NCBI RefSeq assembly: GCF_901709675.1
Contig: NC_051104.1
Coordinates: 6,121,501 to 6,185,500, forward strand
Reading direction: 5' to 3'
Source of the DNA: Syngnathus acus
Taxonomy: Eukaryota; Chordata; Actinopteri; Syngnathiformes; Syngnathidae
Length of the DNA: 64,000 bases
Of the stretch, positions 1 to 17,811 are shown piece by piece. The number at the start of each line of letters is the position of its first letter. The first letter of the stretch is position 1. The notes under the pieces were generated by a model. That model was not told the origin of the DNA. It ran no database searches and saw only the letters and a list, made by a program, of their open reading frames with translations. A program made the translations under genes and the position numbers.

Positions 1-319
1 TGAATTAGTTTCCTGATGGCTCCTCCTCTCCCTGAAGACGCTGAAATGGTTTTCCATGACTTGCTGAATTCAGTTGAAATACTAAAACCATACCAGGAGA
101 TGGCAGCACTGTGCTGATTGTTATTGGTTACTCTACCGGAAATAATGTAGTAGAAGAAGGAAATAGTAGCCCACTATGGAGCCGCCCTGTTTAATGGCGA
201 GCTAACAGCAGCAACACTCCAAGCGACTTACTCTGGGTGTTTTAATGCCGAAACGCGTCAATAATGTAGTTGTAAACCCCCGCCATTCTGACGTTGGGCT
301 CGTTCTCGCAGCGCCGATA
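1..319 (+). promoter_or_regulatory. zcchc2 promoter-proximal region and 5' UTR with a 3-codon uORF
   Basis: No gene precedes zcchc2 in the window. A minimal upstream ORF, ATG GCG AGC TAA, lies at 194-205. A second in-frame ATG at 245 has T at -3, while the ATG at 320 has A at -3. That context and the N-terminal similarity to mammalian ZCCHC2 favour 320 as the main start. The promoter itself was not located. Confidence 0.4.
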
Positions 320-6580
<6,261 letters not shown>

Positions 6581-7732
6581 AAAAGTGGAGCTGTTTCCAC
6601 AGTGACCCTGGCGCTTCCGTGTGCTCAAAAAAAGCAACAACATAACAGGAAGAAAGCGTCCACCGCTAAGGGCTCAGCGGACAAAAGCGACAAAAAGTAT
6701 TTGTGCCTAAACCTTATTCACATGAAATCATTTCGACGTCTGGGGCACATGAGTTCCTCCCCTTTCAGATGAATTTGGATGTTTTTGCACTGAGGGTTGG
6801 AAAACATTTAACTTATTACTACTTGATTATTATCATTATGATGAGGAATATTATTACTTTTAGGGGGCTTTTACAGACTTTTTAAAGTGAAGATAAGCCT
6901 GAGCAACATGGAACAAAAAAAAAAAAAACAAGTTCTCCTGCTTTTAAACCCTGCTATTTATGCTTTGTCGACATTACTGTTCTTAGGAAGGTTTTATTTG
7001 TTTGACGGAATATTTTCAGATAGACGGTAATCAAAATGTAATTGTTAAGAAAATAATTGTGTTGACCTCACTGTAAGTTTTTGAATGTACGCCACATTTA
7101 AGGAAGCTGATGTGAGATGTGTGAATCGAATGCTTGTTTTGCCACGCAATAAGATTGTGGGCATTTGAAGATAATTGCTGCTTTGACCGTTCCCCCCCGC
7201 ATTTTCAGAATGTTGACATGAGAGGTGACGTGCATTTCAAGCCGAGGTTTTACTTTGTATTATTAACATTCGTTGTCACCTGCAGATACTACAAAAACAC
7301 AATAAGATCTTTCTCAGTTCAATGAGTACAGTGAACCTTTGCATATTTACAGTGTGGCATTCACAAATTCACGTTTGCTTCATATATATTCTTTATTCAC
7401 CTTAAAGTTCACCTACTTTCGTTGTTGTGTGTGGCGCCCCCTTGTGGCCTCTTGGTGTCTTGAAACTATGTTAACGTGAGTTTGAGCTTCATTGAGTTAA
7501 AGTGCTTTGATGGCACCTGGGTGCCGAGAAACTTCGTGCGTAGAGGTGAGTTGAGTGGTTTCATTTCTAAAAAAGTAGCACTTTGTCACCATGTTGTAGC
7601 ATCTATAGGCAATTGTAAACCTGACAGTAGCGGCTAGGGCTGCTGGATTATTCTGTTCAATATTGAAATCACATGTATTTGAAATTGGAAAAGCATTTAT
7701 TGAACATTCATTTATGACCTTTTGTTCATTGA

Positions 7733-7830
7733 ACATCAGAATCAGCTTTATTGAGCAAGTTTGTGCATCCCAAACAGGGAATTTGACTTGGGTTGATCTC
7801 GGCCTCTGTACAACATTTAACATAACATAA
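7733..7830. repeat. Fragment of a dispersed fish retroelement
   Basis: The stretch beginning CAGAATCAGCTTTATTGA followed by GGGAATTTGACTTGG resembles the short 3' end of a common teleost retroposon. The same opening recurs at 40495 inside an ercc3 intron, which shows it is dispersed. The family assignment is tentative. Confidence 0.5.
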
Positions 7831-8821
7831 CGTGCGGGGATATCCCGGTTGACTTGCGTATGCACGGCTCAGAACGGAAACACCAAATAATCGTTTGTCC
7901 TCGATTATATGAATTTTGAGATTGTCTTTGATTAATTGAGCAGCCCTACTGGATCCTGGATAGCAAACGAATGCACGGACCGCTTTCCATACTGGTTTGG
8001 TAACAAAATGTCCTCCACTGCTTTATGTCGTGTTGGTTAGAGCTGCTTGCTATTGCAATGAAGAACTATGCATGTACATTTCTTTGGTTGTGAATTTTAA
8101 TGTGTGGTGATGATGAGGGAAGGTGACAATGGTCAGGGCAAATGACTTCTGTCCCACACTGCTTCCAACGTCTGACTTCTTTCCCAATTTGATAGACTGA
8201 ATCACAAGCGCTGCTGATGTCCACCAGTCGGACTTGTGAAGAAGGAAGTCCTCTGTAAATATTCTGTGCAGGGGAGGAGTTAAACGTGAGTGTTGTGTTG
8301 ACCTCAATGGTGTAAAAAATAATAATAATAGTACTGTTCATTTGCTTGGGGTCGCTCTTGTTTACTGTACTCTTTGATACTGGAATGCCAGATATATTTC
8401 TAGAGCAAAATTTGGATTTTATGCAATCTGTTTTCATTTCAATTAAAAGCAATAAAAGGAGAAATGTGTTGTCATGAATATTCAGAATAGGGTTTTTGCT
8501 TGAAGATCTATTGTCGCAATGATTCGAGATAAATGATACAAATGCTCTTTTATTTCATGACGACACTAAAAAAGTGACTCCTTCCAAAACAAAATGAACC
8601 TTTATGTCATCACATATATTTTTGAACCACAACATTTTTTTACATCATATCAACTCTGACAACTAAAGGGGACTTAGTAGAGATCCCGATACAGTCAATT
8701 GTGAAACAGGTGATGAATTCAATGCCATCGTGAGAAGCCGCCATTTTCTTTTTGTGGCTATAGCAACCCATCAAAATCCCTGACGTGATTCACAGTGGAT
8801 GTACCAAACCATTGGAATGTG

Positions 8822-9281
8822 TTAGATTCTTGGAGGCCAGTCCAGTACAGCCAGTGGTCCACAGATGATGGATGCAGCCACCGCCTGCTTCAAACTTAGA
8901 CTCCCAGGGAAAGCCCACAGACAACACTCCGAGCTGGGTCCCGGCGCCAGTCCCAGAGCGTAGGAGGCGAGCACATCCCTGAATCGGGAGGGACCGACCC
9001 CCACATCAGGCAGCACGGCTAGCGGAATAACCCATGCCCACCCCTGCGAGAAAGGCGAGAAGACCACAGGAGTGTGCACAGGAACCACATTGAAGCCAGG
9101 GTCTTCGATGAGGGGACGGTTGAGACTCCCCGGGTACCAAGGGACTGCGAACGGCTCCGACGCTGGATCGCAGCAGAAGGGCAACGCATCATCTGCGAGG
9201 AAGAACGAGTCTCGCCCCTTACGGGTGCACAGCGCAAGTCCAGAGTCAAGATAGAAGCTCGAACACATGCGAGTGACCCAA
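8822..9281. other. GC-rich island with long open frames on both strands, unidentified
   Basis: This stretch is clearly richer in G+C than its flanks. On the minus strand a frame stays open for 179 codons (9361-8822) and would encode a proline- and leucine-rich product. On the plus strand a frame is open from 9023 to a good splice donor (AAATG|gtatgt) at 9280. I recognise neither product. It could be an exon of an unrecognised gene, a decayed retroelement coding segment or a CpG-rich regulatory block. No start or acceptor decides the matter. Confidence 0.25.
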
Positions 9282-9943
9282 ATGGTATGTACTGGAATTA
9301 CAATGAGAAGATAAAATTGAGATCTTTCCAGATGACAGTCTTTCTGAAACGAGCACTCCAAGTTTCCACCTAGTTTCCTATCAGGGGTGTTTTGATTGTG
9401 AGGCAGGACGGCTAACCACTACAACATCGTAAAACTTTTCTCAATAGCTCAACCCGATGTCATTTTCTTCATCAAACCCTGACATCATTCGCCATCAGAG
9501 GTCAAGGCTTTGTTATGTCATCGCTTAACGTTCCCCCACCTTACTGTTGAGGTGTTTGCTCCATTTCCTATCAGGAATCCCTTCACGACAACAGTCCTGA
9601 TTAAAATGTTTGTTCCCAAATACACCAAGCATCTCAATATATATCGCCAGGTGATTATATTTTGTCCATTTTCATTCCAAGCCCAAACCTCAGATGTTGC
9701 AATCAGATATTCATTTTATTTGCATTTCTCGCAGTGCCCTGACCACTTCCCTTGAATGAAGTTCATTAACTCCATCGTCCAGACATCAGGCCCCTTTGGG
9801 TTGTTGCTAAATTTTCATTCATCTCCACAGGTATGGCGTTACATGATAGGGTAAATAGAATCTGAGTGCTTTACATGCATGGGATTGATTGATTAAATAA
9901 TCCAATTATATTTTGAACTGTCCTAAACAGGTGACCCCCAAGG

Positions 9944-10983
9944 ATGCCGTTCCTTAAAAAAGCTCGACTCAGCCTGCCTCGCTCAACAGTAATAGACAAA
10001 GCAGCAAAGAAATCCGGACTGCGTGGAACGATCTTTTCAGTCAATGGAGATAACTACACCGGAGAGTGGTTGGACAATAAAAAACATGGTGAGTCAGCAT
10101 TATTTTTATCCCCAAATCACGTGCTGTAATGCTTCCATTACAAAGTGTCAACTTGTGATTTATAAAGGTTGGGGAACCCAAGAGTGGAAATCATCTGGTG
10201 CCATTTACAATGGCGAGTGGAAATATGGCAAACACGATGGCTACGGTATTTTTAGCGTACTACTGCCAGATACCAAGCAGTATACCATGCAGTACTGTGG
10301 AGAGTGGAAAAATGGAATGAAACACGTATGTATATTTCTGAATTATATTGAGGCAACTTTTATCACACATCTCAGTGAATTATTGTTCCTTTTTAAAAAA
10401 TCTTTTCAGGGACATGGCTCCTTTTTTGATGTGCATGCAACGTACGAGGGAGAGTGGAGTGAGGATAATCGCAGTGGTTGGGGGCGACTCACCTTTAAAT
10501 GTGGTGATCTCTACGAGGGGGAGTGGCTATGGGATAAGGAAGATGGAGCGGGTGTTATTCAATTTGGTAAGTTTTCCTTTTGTATTCGTGGCGGTGAAAT
10601 GATTTTCAAGATCTAACTTTATTGTCTGTTTTAAGACAATGGGAACTGGTACGAAGGATCTTGGAAGGGCGGTAAGAAGAACGGTCATGGGAAGTTCTAC
10701 TATGCTGACAAAGGTCTCATTTATGAAGGCCTTTGGGTAGATGGTGATGCAAAATGTGGGACTCTGTCTGATTTTGGGAGGGAAACAGCACCATTCCCCA
10801 CCAAGTATCCAATTCCACGGGTAACGTTTGCACTATTTCATACTTCTCATCCCACCATGACTCAATATTGAAATTTGACTTCAAAAATGTCTTTTCTTTT
10901 CTTTTTTTAAATCCTAGGTAACACTAGTGGACATGAAAAGGGTGTTAACAGAAGCCGAGTCAGCATACGTGGATGAAAGTTGA
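9944..10983 (+). CDS. morn3: MORN repeat-containing protein 3, 5 coding exons
   Basis: Exons 9944-10088, 10168-10325, 10410-10566, 10636-10820 and 10918-10983 join in phase to 711 nt (236 aa; human MORN3 is about 240). The product is mostly MORN repeats of the form YxGEWxxxxxxGxGxx, for example YTGEWLDNKKHGKG, YNGEWKYGKHDGYG, YEGEWSEDNRSGWG, YEGEWLWDKEDGAG and YEGSWKGGKKNGHG. It ends with the MORN3-typical segment KCGTLSDFGRETAPFPTKYP. A preceding acceptor puts ten bases of 5' UTR on the first coding exon, so an upstream noncoding exon is expected. MORN3 is a testis-enriched protein linked to sperm and axoneme assembly in mammals; that role is known for the family and not visible here. Confidence 0.95.
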
Positions 10984-12648
10984 TGGGGGAACATGAGGAA
11001 AGTTCTTTTTGTGTGAATTCAGAAACATTTTGTATTCATTTGAGTTCATGGACAAATGTATTAAGACAGATGGCCATTGCACCAACAAGAACCCAAAAAT
11101 GAGAAGAATGGATTATTTGGAATGACTTTCTGCCGTGCAGCAGATTTTGAGCCCATGTAGGAGAAAGACTTTGGGGTTAAAGTCACTGCCCTCGTTGGTA
11201 GTTCTTAGAGGTCCATCCCAAACTAGAAATTTGTCCTGATGAAAACGAGCTCCCAGAGCGAGCCAGGGAAATCTGGAAACCTCACTGGAGCCCATCAATG
11301 AAAGTTGGGATTCCACTGATGGTTCGAAGAGTCAAAGCGTTACTCAAGAGGAATATTTGTGAATGGAAGTTTGATAATCCTCCATGGTGACCAAAATAAA
11401 TGTCAGCTCTTGGAAAACTGTTTCATCTGATCGCAGTTCAGTCATAAAATTGAAGAATTTCTTGGGTCTTAGTTTCAGAAAACTTTATTTATCCCCGTGG
11501 GGCAATTAAGGGAGCAGAGAGCAGCACAGTTATTGACACAAGTTTAAAAAGCATCGTCCATTCTATTGTACCGGTTCCAATACCAAAAAAAATAAATAAA
11601 TCCATACATTCTCGATACTGCTTATCCTCAGTAGTGCCGCTGGTGAGATGGGAGCCTGTTCTACTTGACTTCAGGCAGGAGAGGGTGCACAGCCTGGACT
11701 GGTCACCCAGTCAATTACAGAAAAACAATAAAATTCACTCTAAGAACAATTAAATCTTAAACAGGATGAAGAACAGTGGTGAGAGGACAAAGCCCTGTGA
11801 GGAGCCCGTAGAGGTAGTAAACATGTCAGACTGTTGTTAATCAAGACTCTCTGATTCAAGAGGTCCAGTATCCAGGAAGTGAGAGAATACAGGGAGCCGC
11901 TCTTCAGGGTTTGGCTCAAAATGTGCGTTTCAATCGGTGGCTTTGGCAAGGCAGGACGACGATATTTAACCGGCACTTAAGATGGTCAGGGCGGCATCTG
12001 TAGTAAATCCGGCCACTGATGACGTCGGCGCCACTGGAGTTGGATAGCTGACTAAGGTCCGGAACCACTGATGGTTCTGGATGAGTTAGGTTGGGCTCAA
12101 ATAAATAGTTTGACGAGTTAAGAGGAAGAAATTGAAGAGGCCAAGGATGGGATGGAAACTGACTTGTGAAAAATCGTTAATGGTCAAAAAAGCATGAGAC
12201 AATTTGTCAACCGGCACTGAAGACAAATTTATGGTCGGGTTTGTTTCAATTAACTGGCCTACCCTGGCAATCTAGTGGGACTTTCAAAAAGTTACCAGGA
12301 TGAATGATATTCTCTAATTTCAGTGTTAGTATAGCAACAATTTCTACATCGGGATGGAAATCTTATAAAAACACGATTATTCACAGCAGTTTAGTGCAAA
12401 TGTGAGCCAGCACAGTGCAATTTTCTATTCTGGTACAATATGTGAGCTTTTCAACCCAGCTTCATCATCAGACCTGTCTCAGTTATTTTTCAGCAAGATA
12501 TGAAGCCCTTGTTGCTCCACAATGTGTCAATAAGATGTTCAGCTTCCTTCCTTGGCATCCTCTGATAGCAGCAGTTTTTGTTTTGTTTCCTAATAAATGA
12601 ATAACTAAATGAAAATGTACAGTCTTTGCAGCTACTTTGACAACCTTA
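10984..12648. other. morn3 3' UTR and convergent intergenic region
   Basis: A polyadenylation signal AATAAA lies at 11395-11400. Two adjoining dispersed repeats occupy about 11470-11740 (listed separately). The rest, up to the stop of the minus-strand bZIP gene at 12649, shows no convincing coding exon. It should contain the 3' UTR of that gene. Confidence 0.5.
11470..11740. repeat. Dispersed fish repeats (LINE-like tail and CTTATCC-type repeat)
   Basis: The first part (ACTTTATTTATCCCCGTGGGG) resembles the 3' end of a fish LINE. The second part, from about 11606, carries the common teleost repeat wording GATACTGCTTATCCTCAGTA through to CAGCCTGGACTGGTCACCCA. Related copies sit at about 13625-13715 and 37285-37470. 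The names of the families are not certain. Confidence 0.55.
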
Positions 12649-14145
12649 TCAAGGGCCGTTATGATGACACATTTCTTTCCAGGTTTTTAGCTCTTCCTTC
12701 AGAGCCTTATTCTGATTTTCAAGCTTTGCCACACGTTCCTCCAAGCCTTGAACGTAAGCCTTTCTCCGCCTCCTATATTCCCGTGCGGCCTCCCTGCAAA
12801 AGATATCAAATAAGTTTGGCTTTTTTTTTTTTTCCCCCCAGTTTAATTTTCCATCTACCTGTTTTTCATCAAGCTGCGTTCTGATTGGTTGCGAGGACCG
12901 CTGCCCTGCGCCACGCCCTGTGGGAGGATGGAGTTGGCGTACTGAAGCTGTGTGGCTGTCATGTCACCTGCCAAACCAGCAGAGGGGAAAATGTATAACC
13001 TGCACCCTGAATAAAAAAGCTGCTTGTTCCTTTAGGTATGTATTGCTTTTTTTATATATAGGATTGGATTATTAGCAGAGCCGCGGGGATCAAGTCAAAC
13101 GTGTAAGTCGCAAGTTCGTGCAAGTCGGGATTTTCAAGTCAGTTTTTGTCTTGGGCATTCACAGGTTATCTATCGCATGTCCAGTCAAGTCCAAAGTTGT
13201 CACCTTATTTATGCTCTTCATAATTATAGAAGGCCAACATCCTTTACACCTCCAAATATAATCTACTTCAATGTAAATATCCAAGTATCAACAAAGCATC
13301 GTTTGGAAGTTGTTGCATGTGCAAAATATAAATATATATTTTTGAAAGAGTCTTGTCTGTGCGCCAACCATTTCATGTATTTCAAAACAATACTTTTAAT
13401 TTAAATTTACTTCATTTTAAAAGCTACAGTTGTGTTTGAAGTATAGATTATTTACCTAATTGCTCTTTTGGGTTCTGTACTATGTTTAACTCAACTACAC
13501 TAATTTAAACCCATAACGCCATGTTTATATGATTAACTCAAACATATCATAATTTGAAACCATAACTGACCACTTCAAAGCACAGCTCTATTTGCTATTT
13601 TTTTTTTTTTTAGAATTTCAAAGCACATTTCATAACCGCTTGTCTCGGCACAGTCTAGCCTGAACTGAGATTCAAACCCAGAACATCTCGACTGTAGGGC
13701 AGACTGCGATCCAGACTAATAAAGCGCTTTTTCATTTTGTTCAGGAAATCTCAAAGTGCAAAGAACTCAAATGTTTGGTGCATGGTATTGTTTCCCTGCC
13801 TCCACACCACAATCATAACAACTACGACTTTACAATTTGTAAACTTTGTAGTTATTATTCAACCGAATCCAAAATTTACTTTCCACCTCTTGTGTGCCAT
13901 TAATTAAAGCAATTCAGTATTTGTACCTGCAAGCGGTTGAGCAAATTGCATCTGCAGGTTATCCTGCCGCTCTGTGCAGTATGGAATGGGTAGAGATTGT
14001 GTTGGTTGTGTACTTGGCATAGCCATTGTTGCCACCGTCTGTGCTCCCTCATTCTGATAACAGAAAGGACCTCCTTTAAAATGAAAGAAAAGTCTGTCAT
14101 TTATAAACATAATATTTTAGTTTACATTTTGGTTGGTCTTACATC

Positions 14146-14176
<31 letters not shown>

Positions 14177-16655
14177 GCACTCCAGATGTTGCTTTGACAC
14201 CGAAAAATTATAATAGTTATCCCCACTTAGCTACAAACCTGTGTGTTAGCTTGTTGGTGTCTAGCACTACTGATGTCGTTTGGATGTCACCGTCACGTTT
14301 TAAAAGTCAGAAATGGTCAGATTATTGGATGTCTAAGAAATAATCCCAATTAATTGTCCTGTGGTGTTGGGATTTTTTCCCCCATCAACCAATCTGCACA
14401 GAAAATGGTTGGGGCCATTTTAGATGTTAAACCAACTGAAAATGTGCGCTAGAAATCATCCTGACATTTTTGCTTTTTATTGTCAGACAAAATAAAAAGT
14501 CTCCCAAATGGGCCTCTCACTTGTTTGTATTTTCTGGCAGTTTGGTTGCCCTGCTGAATGTTGCAAGAAGTCTTGACAATTGATAAAAGTGTAAATTACC
14601 TTGTATTGAAGGGAAATAGTTATTTGGGTGATTCCACATGTTTTGATAGTAGCCAAAGGCATTGGATTCAGGAGCGAGCGTCTGCGGGTTGATTGTCGTC
14701 ATGGCTGTCAGCGTCTGTGTCCCCTCGGTGTTTAAAGTGTGAGATTGAGGAGGCTGAAAAAGGAAAAAAAAAGAAGAGCGTGATTAGTAAAGCAACTAAA
14801 GCCAAATTACTGGTCTTTTTTTTTTTTTTTCCCTCACAAAATTTACAAGGGCTAATTTCAAAATGCCTTGATAGGTTTAAGTGGTTCTGGGTCAAGACAC
14901 TCTGTGCCGAATATACAGCTCAAGAACATTTTATTGTTTGTTTCAATTAGATAGTGTTCTTTTGTTCGTACACAGTGCACACGAAGACAAATTAAAAATA
15001 ATTACTAAAAAGAACTGAAAGAAATGCATTGCCACAAAGCATACGGGCAAAATGTCTTGTGACAGTTGTGGTTTTTCTTTCAACAAAATGTTGCCGACTA
15101 TATTGCCTGTGCCTTGTGTACAAAAATAATATGCCAATAATGTGAAATATACAGCAAGCTCAGTTATGTCATGTGGCTGCTTTGAGAAATTGGGTCGCTT
15201 TGAGTCCTTTGCTGGATGTAAAATAAAATCAACACTATCAAAGCATTCTGGAGTGAAATGTGCTGCTTAGTCAGGGAGCTAGGTCACACTTGCAGATCAT
15301 GGGTCTTTCAACAGGATTGTTTGTTTATTTCGGCTAGTCACCATTCAACACAATTTCATTTCCAGCACTGTAAACACGACTTGGCAAAATGGGCAATGGG
15401 ACGAAACAATAAGGATGCAAACTAAAAATACACAGGGCATTTATAACAGATGAAAGAACCTGAAACATACATTCTGAATACTTCAAAGTTGAGCAGCTCG
15501 GAGCCCTTTGCTCATGAATGATCCCCAAATTACCTGGGGAGGTGTGCTAAAATTCCCATTGAGTGTTTGCTGCAGTGATTTCCTCAAATGTTGCGCAATC
15601 GAAAATAAAGTTACCACCATTTTTGTTCATGCTATTTTTTCCTAAGATAAATTTGTTGGACCTTGGAAATAAAGTGATGGGAGATTTCATGTTAAGATGT
15701 TTGGCAGTTTGCAATTATAATTCATGGAGTCATTGTGAGGTTTTCATTTTGAAAGCCAGCCTCCATCCACCATGAAACATTGTGCTTGCTAAAAATCAAA
15801 ATCAATGCACACTTTTGACAGGTGATGGCCAACATATGCCAAAACTAATGGAAGGTCAGAGAAGCAGAATAAACCTTCTGAAGAAATATTAGGCATATTT
15901 ATATTGAGCACCCCATGCAAAAGCAATTAGAAAATTAATAATATATATATATTTTAATTAGAAAATTAATAATAAATTATTTTTTTAACCATCAACAATA
16001 AACAACATTTTAATATGAACATGTTCTTGTTTTTGTAACCAGGAATCAACCAATGTTTTTTCTGATGACGTTAAACATTTTTTTAAAAAGTTCGAGTTTT
16101 TTTATTAATTCCTGTTAGCCGGTCAAAATGAGTTTAAGGAATTGAATACCAAAACACAATATGAATACATGTAACATAATATGAAAAAAATGTACGCATT
16201 TATGGTGGTGTGACTTGTTGCAGTCCCGGTGCTTAGATGAAATATGAATTTGAAAAAATTGAAATATTTGACAATCATCCCCACAATTCAATTTAATCAA
16301 TATTACTGAAACGATGTACTATATTTATGACATTAAACATAATTGATCGTTTGTCGCAAATTGCGCACGACTCACATGAGTGGTATTTAAAATATATGAA
16401 AGTGAGGAGACGCAGTTCAGAGAATATGCCGATGTGTTTTTCTAAAGGGGGGGATCGGAGTACAAATTAGCTACTGTAGACCAAAAAGCCGAAAAGACAA
16501 CCTGCAAGCTATTCAACCGCACGTCATTTATTTGTCCAAATAAACCAAGACGGCCATTTAACGAGTTGCCACGTTAATATGATAATCCTCGGGTAGTTTA
16601 GCCTGCTTAAATGAAGCCTTTTTTTTTTCTTCTCATTTAGAATACTCACATCCAT
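12649..16655 (-). CDS. Short CREB/CREM/ATF1-family bZIP protein without KID, 6 coding exons
   Basis: Reading 5' to 3' on the minus strand the exons are 16655-16650 (ATG GAT only), 15569-15534, 14753-14600, 14073-13927, 12967-12859 and 12793-12649. They total 597 nt (198 aa), all in phase with GT-AG borders. The C-terminus is a CREB-type bZIP: MKNREAAREYRRRRKAYVQG then LEERVAKLENQNKALKEEL, with the leucine heptads intact. Upstream, the segments EGTQTLTAM and EGAQTVATM recall the CREB/ATF1 Q2 region, and AGDMTATQLQ followed by ILPQGV recalls the CREM stretch before the bZIP. No kinase-inducible domain (RRPSYR motif) can be found, so the product resembles a repressor isoform such as ICER but is encoded as a gene. 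The Cys conserved in the CREB basic region is Tyr here, and the C-terminal YCHK motif is altered to CHHNGP. It probably binds CRE sites as a homodimer or heterodimer. Exact orthology (divergent atf1/crem paralogue) is uncertain. Confidence 0.8.
13610..13720. repeat. Fragment of a dispersed fish repeat
   Basis: Within an intron of the bZIP gene, wording such as CATAACCGCTTGTCTCGGCA and TGAGATTCAAACCCAGAACA matches the layout of the repeat at 37285-37470. It is degraded. Confidence 0.4.
14143..14170. repeat. Poly(T) tract
   Basis: A run of about 27 T on the plus strand in an intron of the minus-strand bZIP gene. It could be the A-tail of an old retroposed copy, but no body is recognisable beside it. 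Confidence 0.7.
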
Positions 16656-16856
16656 GCTGAAATTGGACGGTGCCAAAACACATCACGTCTCTTTCCCCTT
16701 CACATGATCTTCAAAAAGACATAAATTCCGGCTGAGAAACAGCGCAAGGCCAAGCGGTCTTTCAACACTGGTTGTTTATTGCGTCGAATCTTATGTCACC
16801 AAAGCTCTTAATGCAAATATTACTACAACTAAAATGTACCATAGGACTACTTTGTT

Positions 16857-16864
16857 TGACGTCA
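16857..16864. promoter_or_regulatory. Consensus cAMP response element
   Basis: The palindrome TGACGTCA is present exactly, about 200 bp upstream of the ATG exon of the minus-strand CREB-like gene. Half sites lie around it: CGTCA at about 16523 and 16876, and TGACG at about 17063. The motif is seen; its use is inferred. Confidence 0.55.
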
Positions 16865-17778
16865 CGTAATTAATGCGTCAACTCGAATTGCCGCGAAATT
16901 GAATTTTTTTAAAAATCAAGATGAAAACATTTGCGTACTTGAATGTGATTCTTTTCTGTCAATTGATTGCGACAAAGTCTGTACACAGAGTGCTATTGGC
17001 GGACAACATGATCAAACATGCGGTCTTAAGCAATTTACGTACAACTTGGGCGGAAGCTATATGACGTAGAATACGAATTATTCCGTTATGAATGAATACG
17101 CAAATGAATAAATACGTCAACCACCTGTCTGAATGGATTTGTTCTCTTGTGAACTACACTGCAGGTCACGAAGAGGACGCATAAAAGAATTTATTGCCAC
17201 GGACCATCAATTAAATGTTCCTAATTAAATCAACATTTTAATCCTGTCCTGGGGTAATAACTTGCTCCTCAGAAAAAAACGACGTAGAAAATCTCATCTC
17301 TTTATATTGCCAACAATTTATGATGCACCCAACGACAATTTGCAAACTCAAAATGTAATCGGATTTGTTTTTATCATTGTAAATAGTATATTTGATAATA
17401 TAAATAAGTAATCATGCTTGTATTTCGTATTAATGGTTAGTTTATCAGTTTATCATAATACAAATATGTATACTCATGCGTTATATTTATGAGAATAGCA
17501 TATGTACAATTAACACTGTTGTAACATTTAAAACAGTTGTTGAGACAATTGGAATGATGTGACACAATAACTGGTTTAAATGTTGATAGTTGAAGCATTT
17601 TGATTAACTAAAGTAATGGGGGGGGGGCTCTCATTGATTGTGGAGTTCCTTTGTAATAACATTTCCTTAAACTTTGGAAAACGACATCATGTCAAGGCGT
17701 GATGTAAAATGAACATCTCGGACATTTCGAACATAGGACAAGACAATACTGTTTTAATTGATTTGGACTTTTCCAAGA

Positions 17779-17811
17779 GACGTCAACACGTGACGCAGTA
17801 TTAGTGACGTC
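17779..17811. promoter_or_regulatory. Cluster of CRE-like half sites
   Basis: Within about 30 bp there are GACGTCA, GTGACGC and GTGACGT. Each contains the TGACG/CGTCA core bound by CREB/ATF factors. The cluster lies in the shared upstream region of the bZIP gene and ift74. Confidence 0.35.

Larger units (their letters stand above)
6581..9943 (+). other. zcchc2 3' UTR followed by intergenic DNA
   Basis: AT-rich sequence follows the zcchc2 stop. An AATAAA lies at 8451-8456; others are possible, so the 3' end is unresolved. A dispersed fish repeat lies near 7733-7830 and a GC-rich island at 8822-9281; both are listed separately. A repeat-like stretch with the wording 'gtgaggcaggacggctaacc' is at about 9398-9430. 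I see no other gene. Confidence 0.4.
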
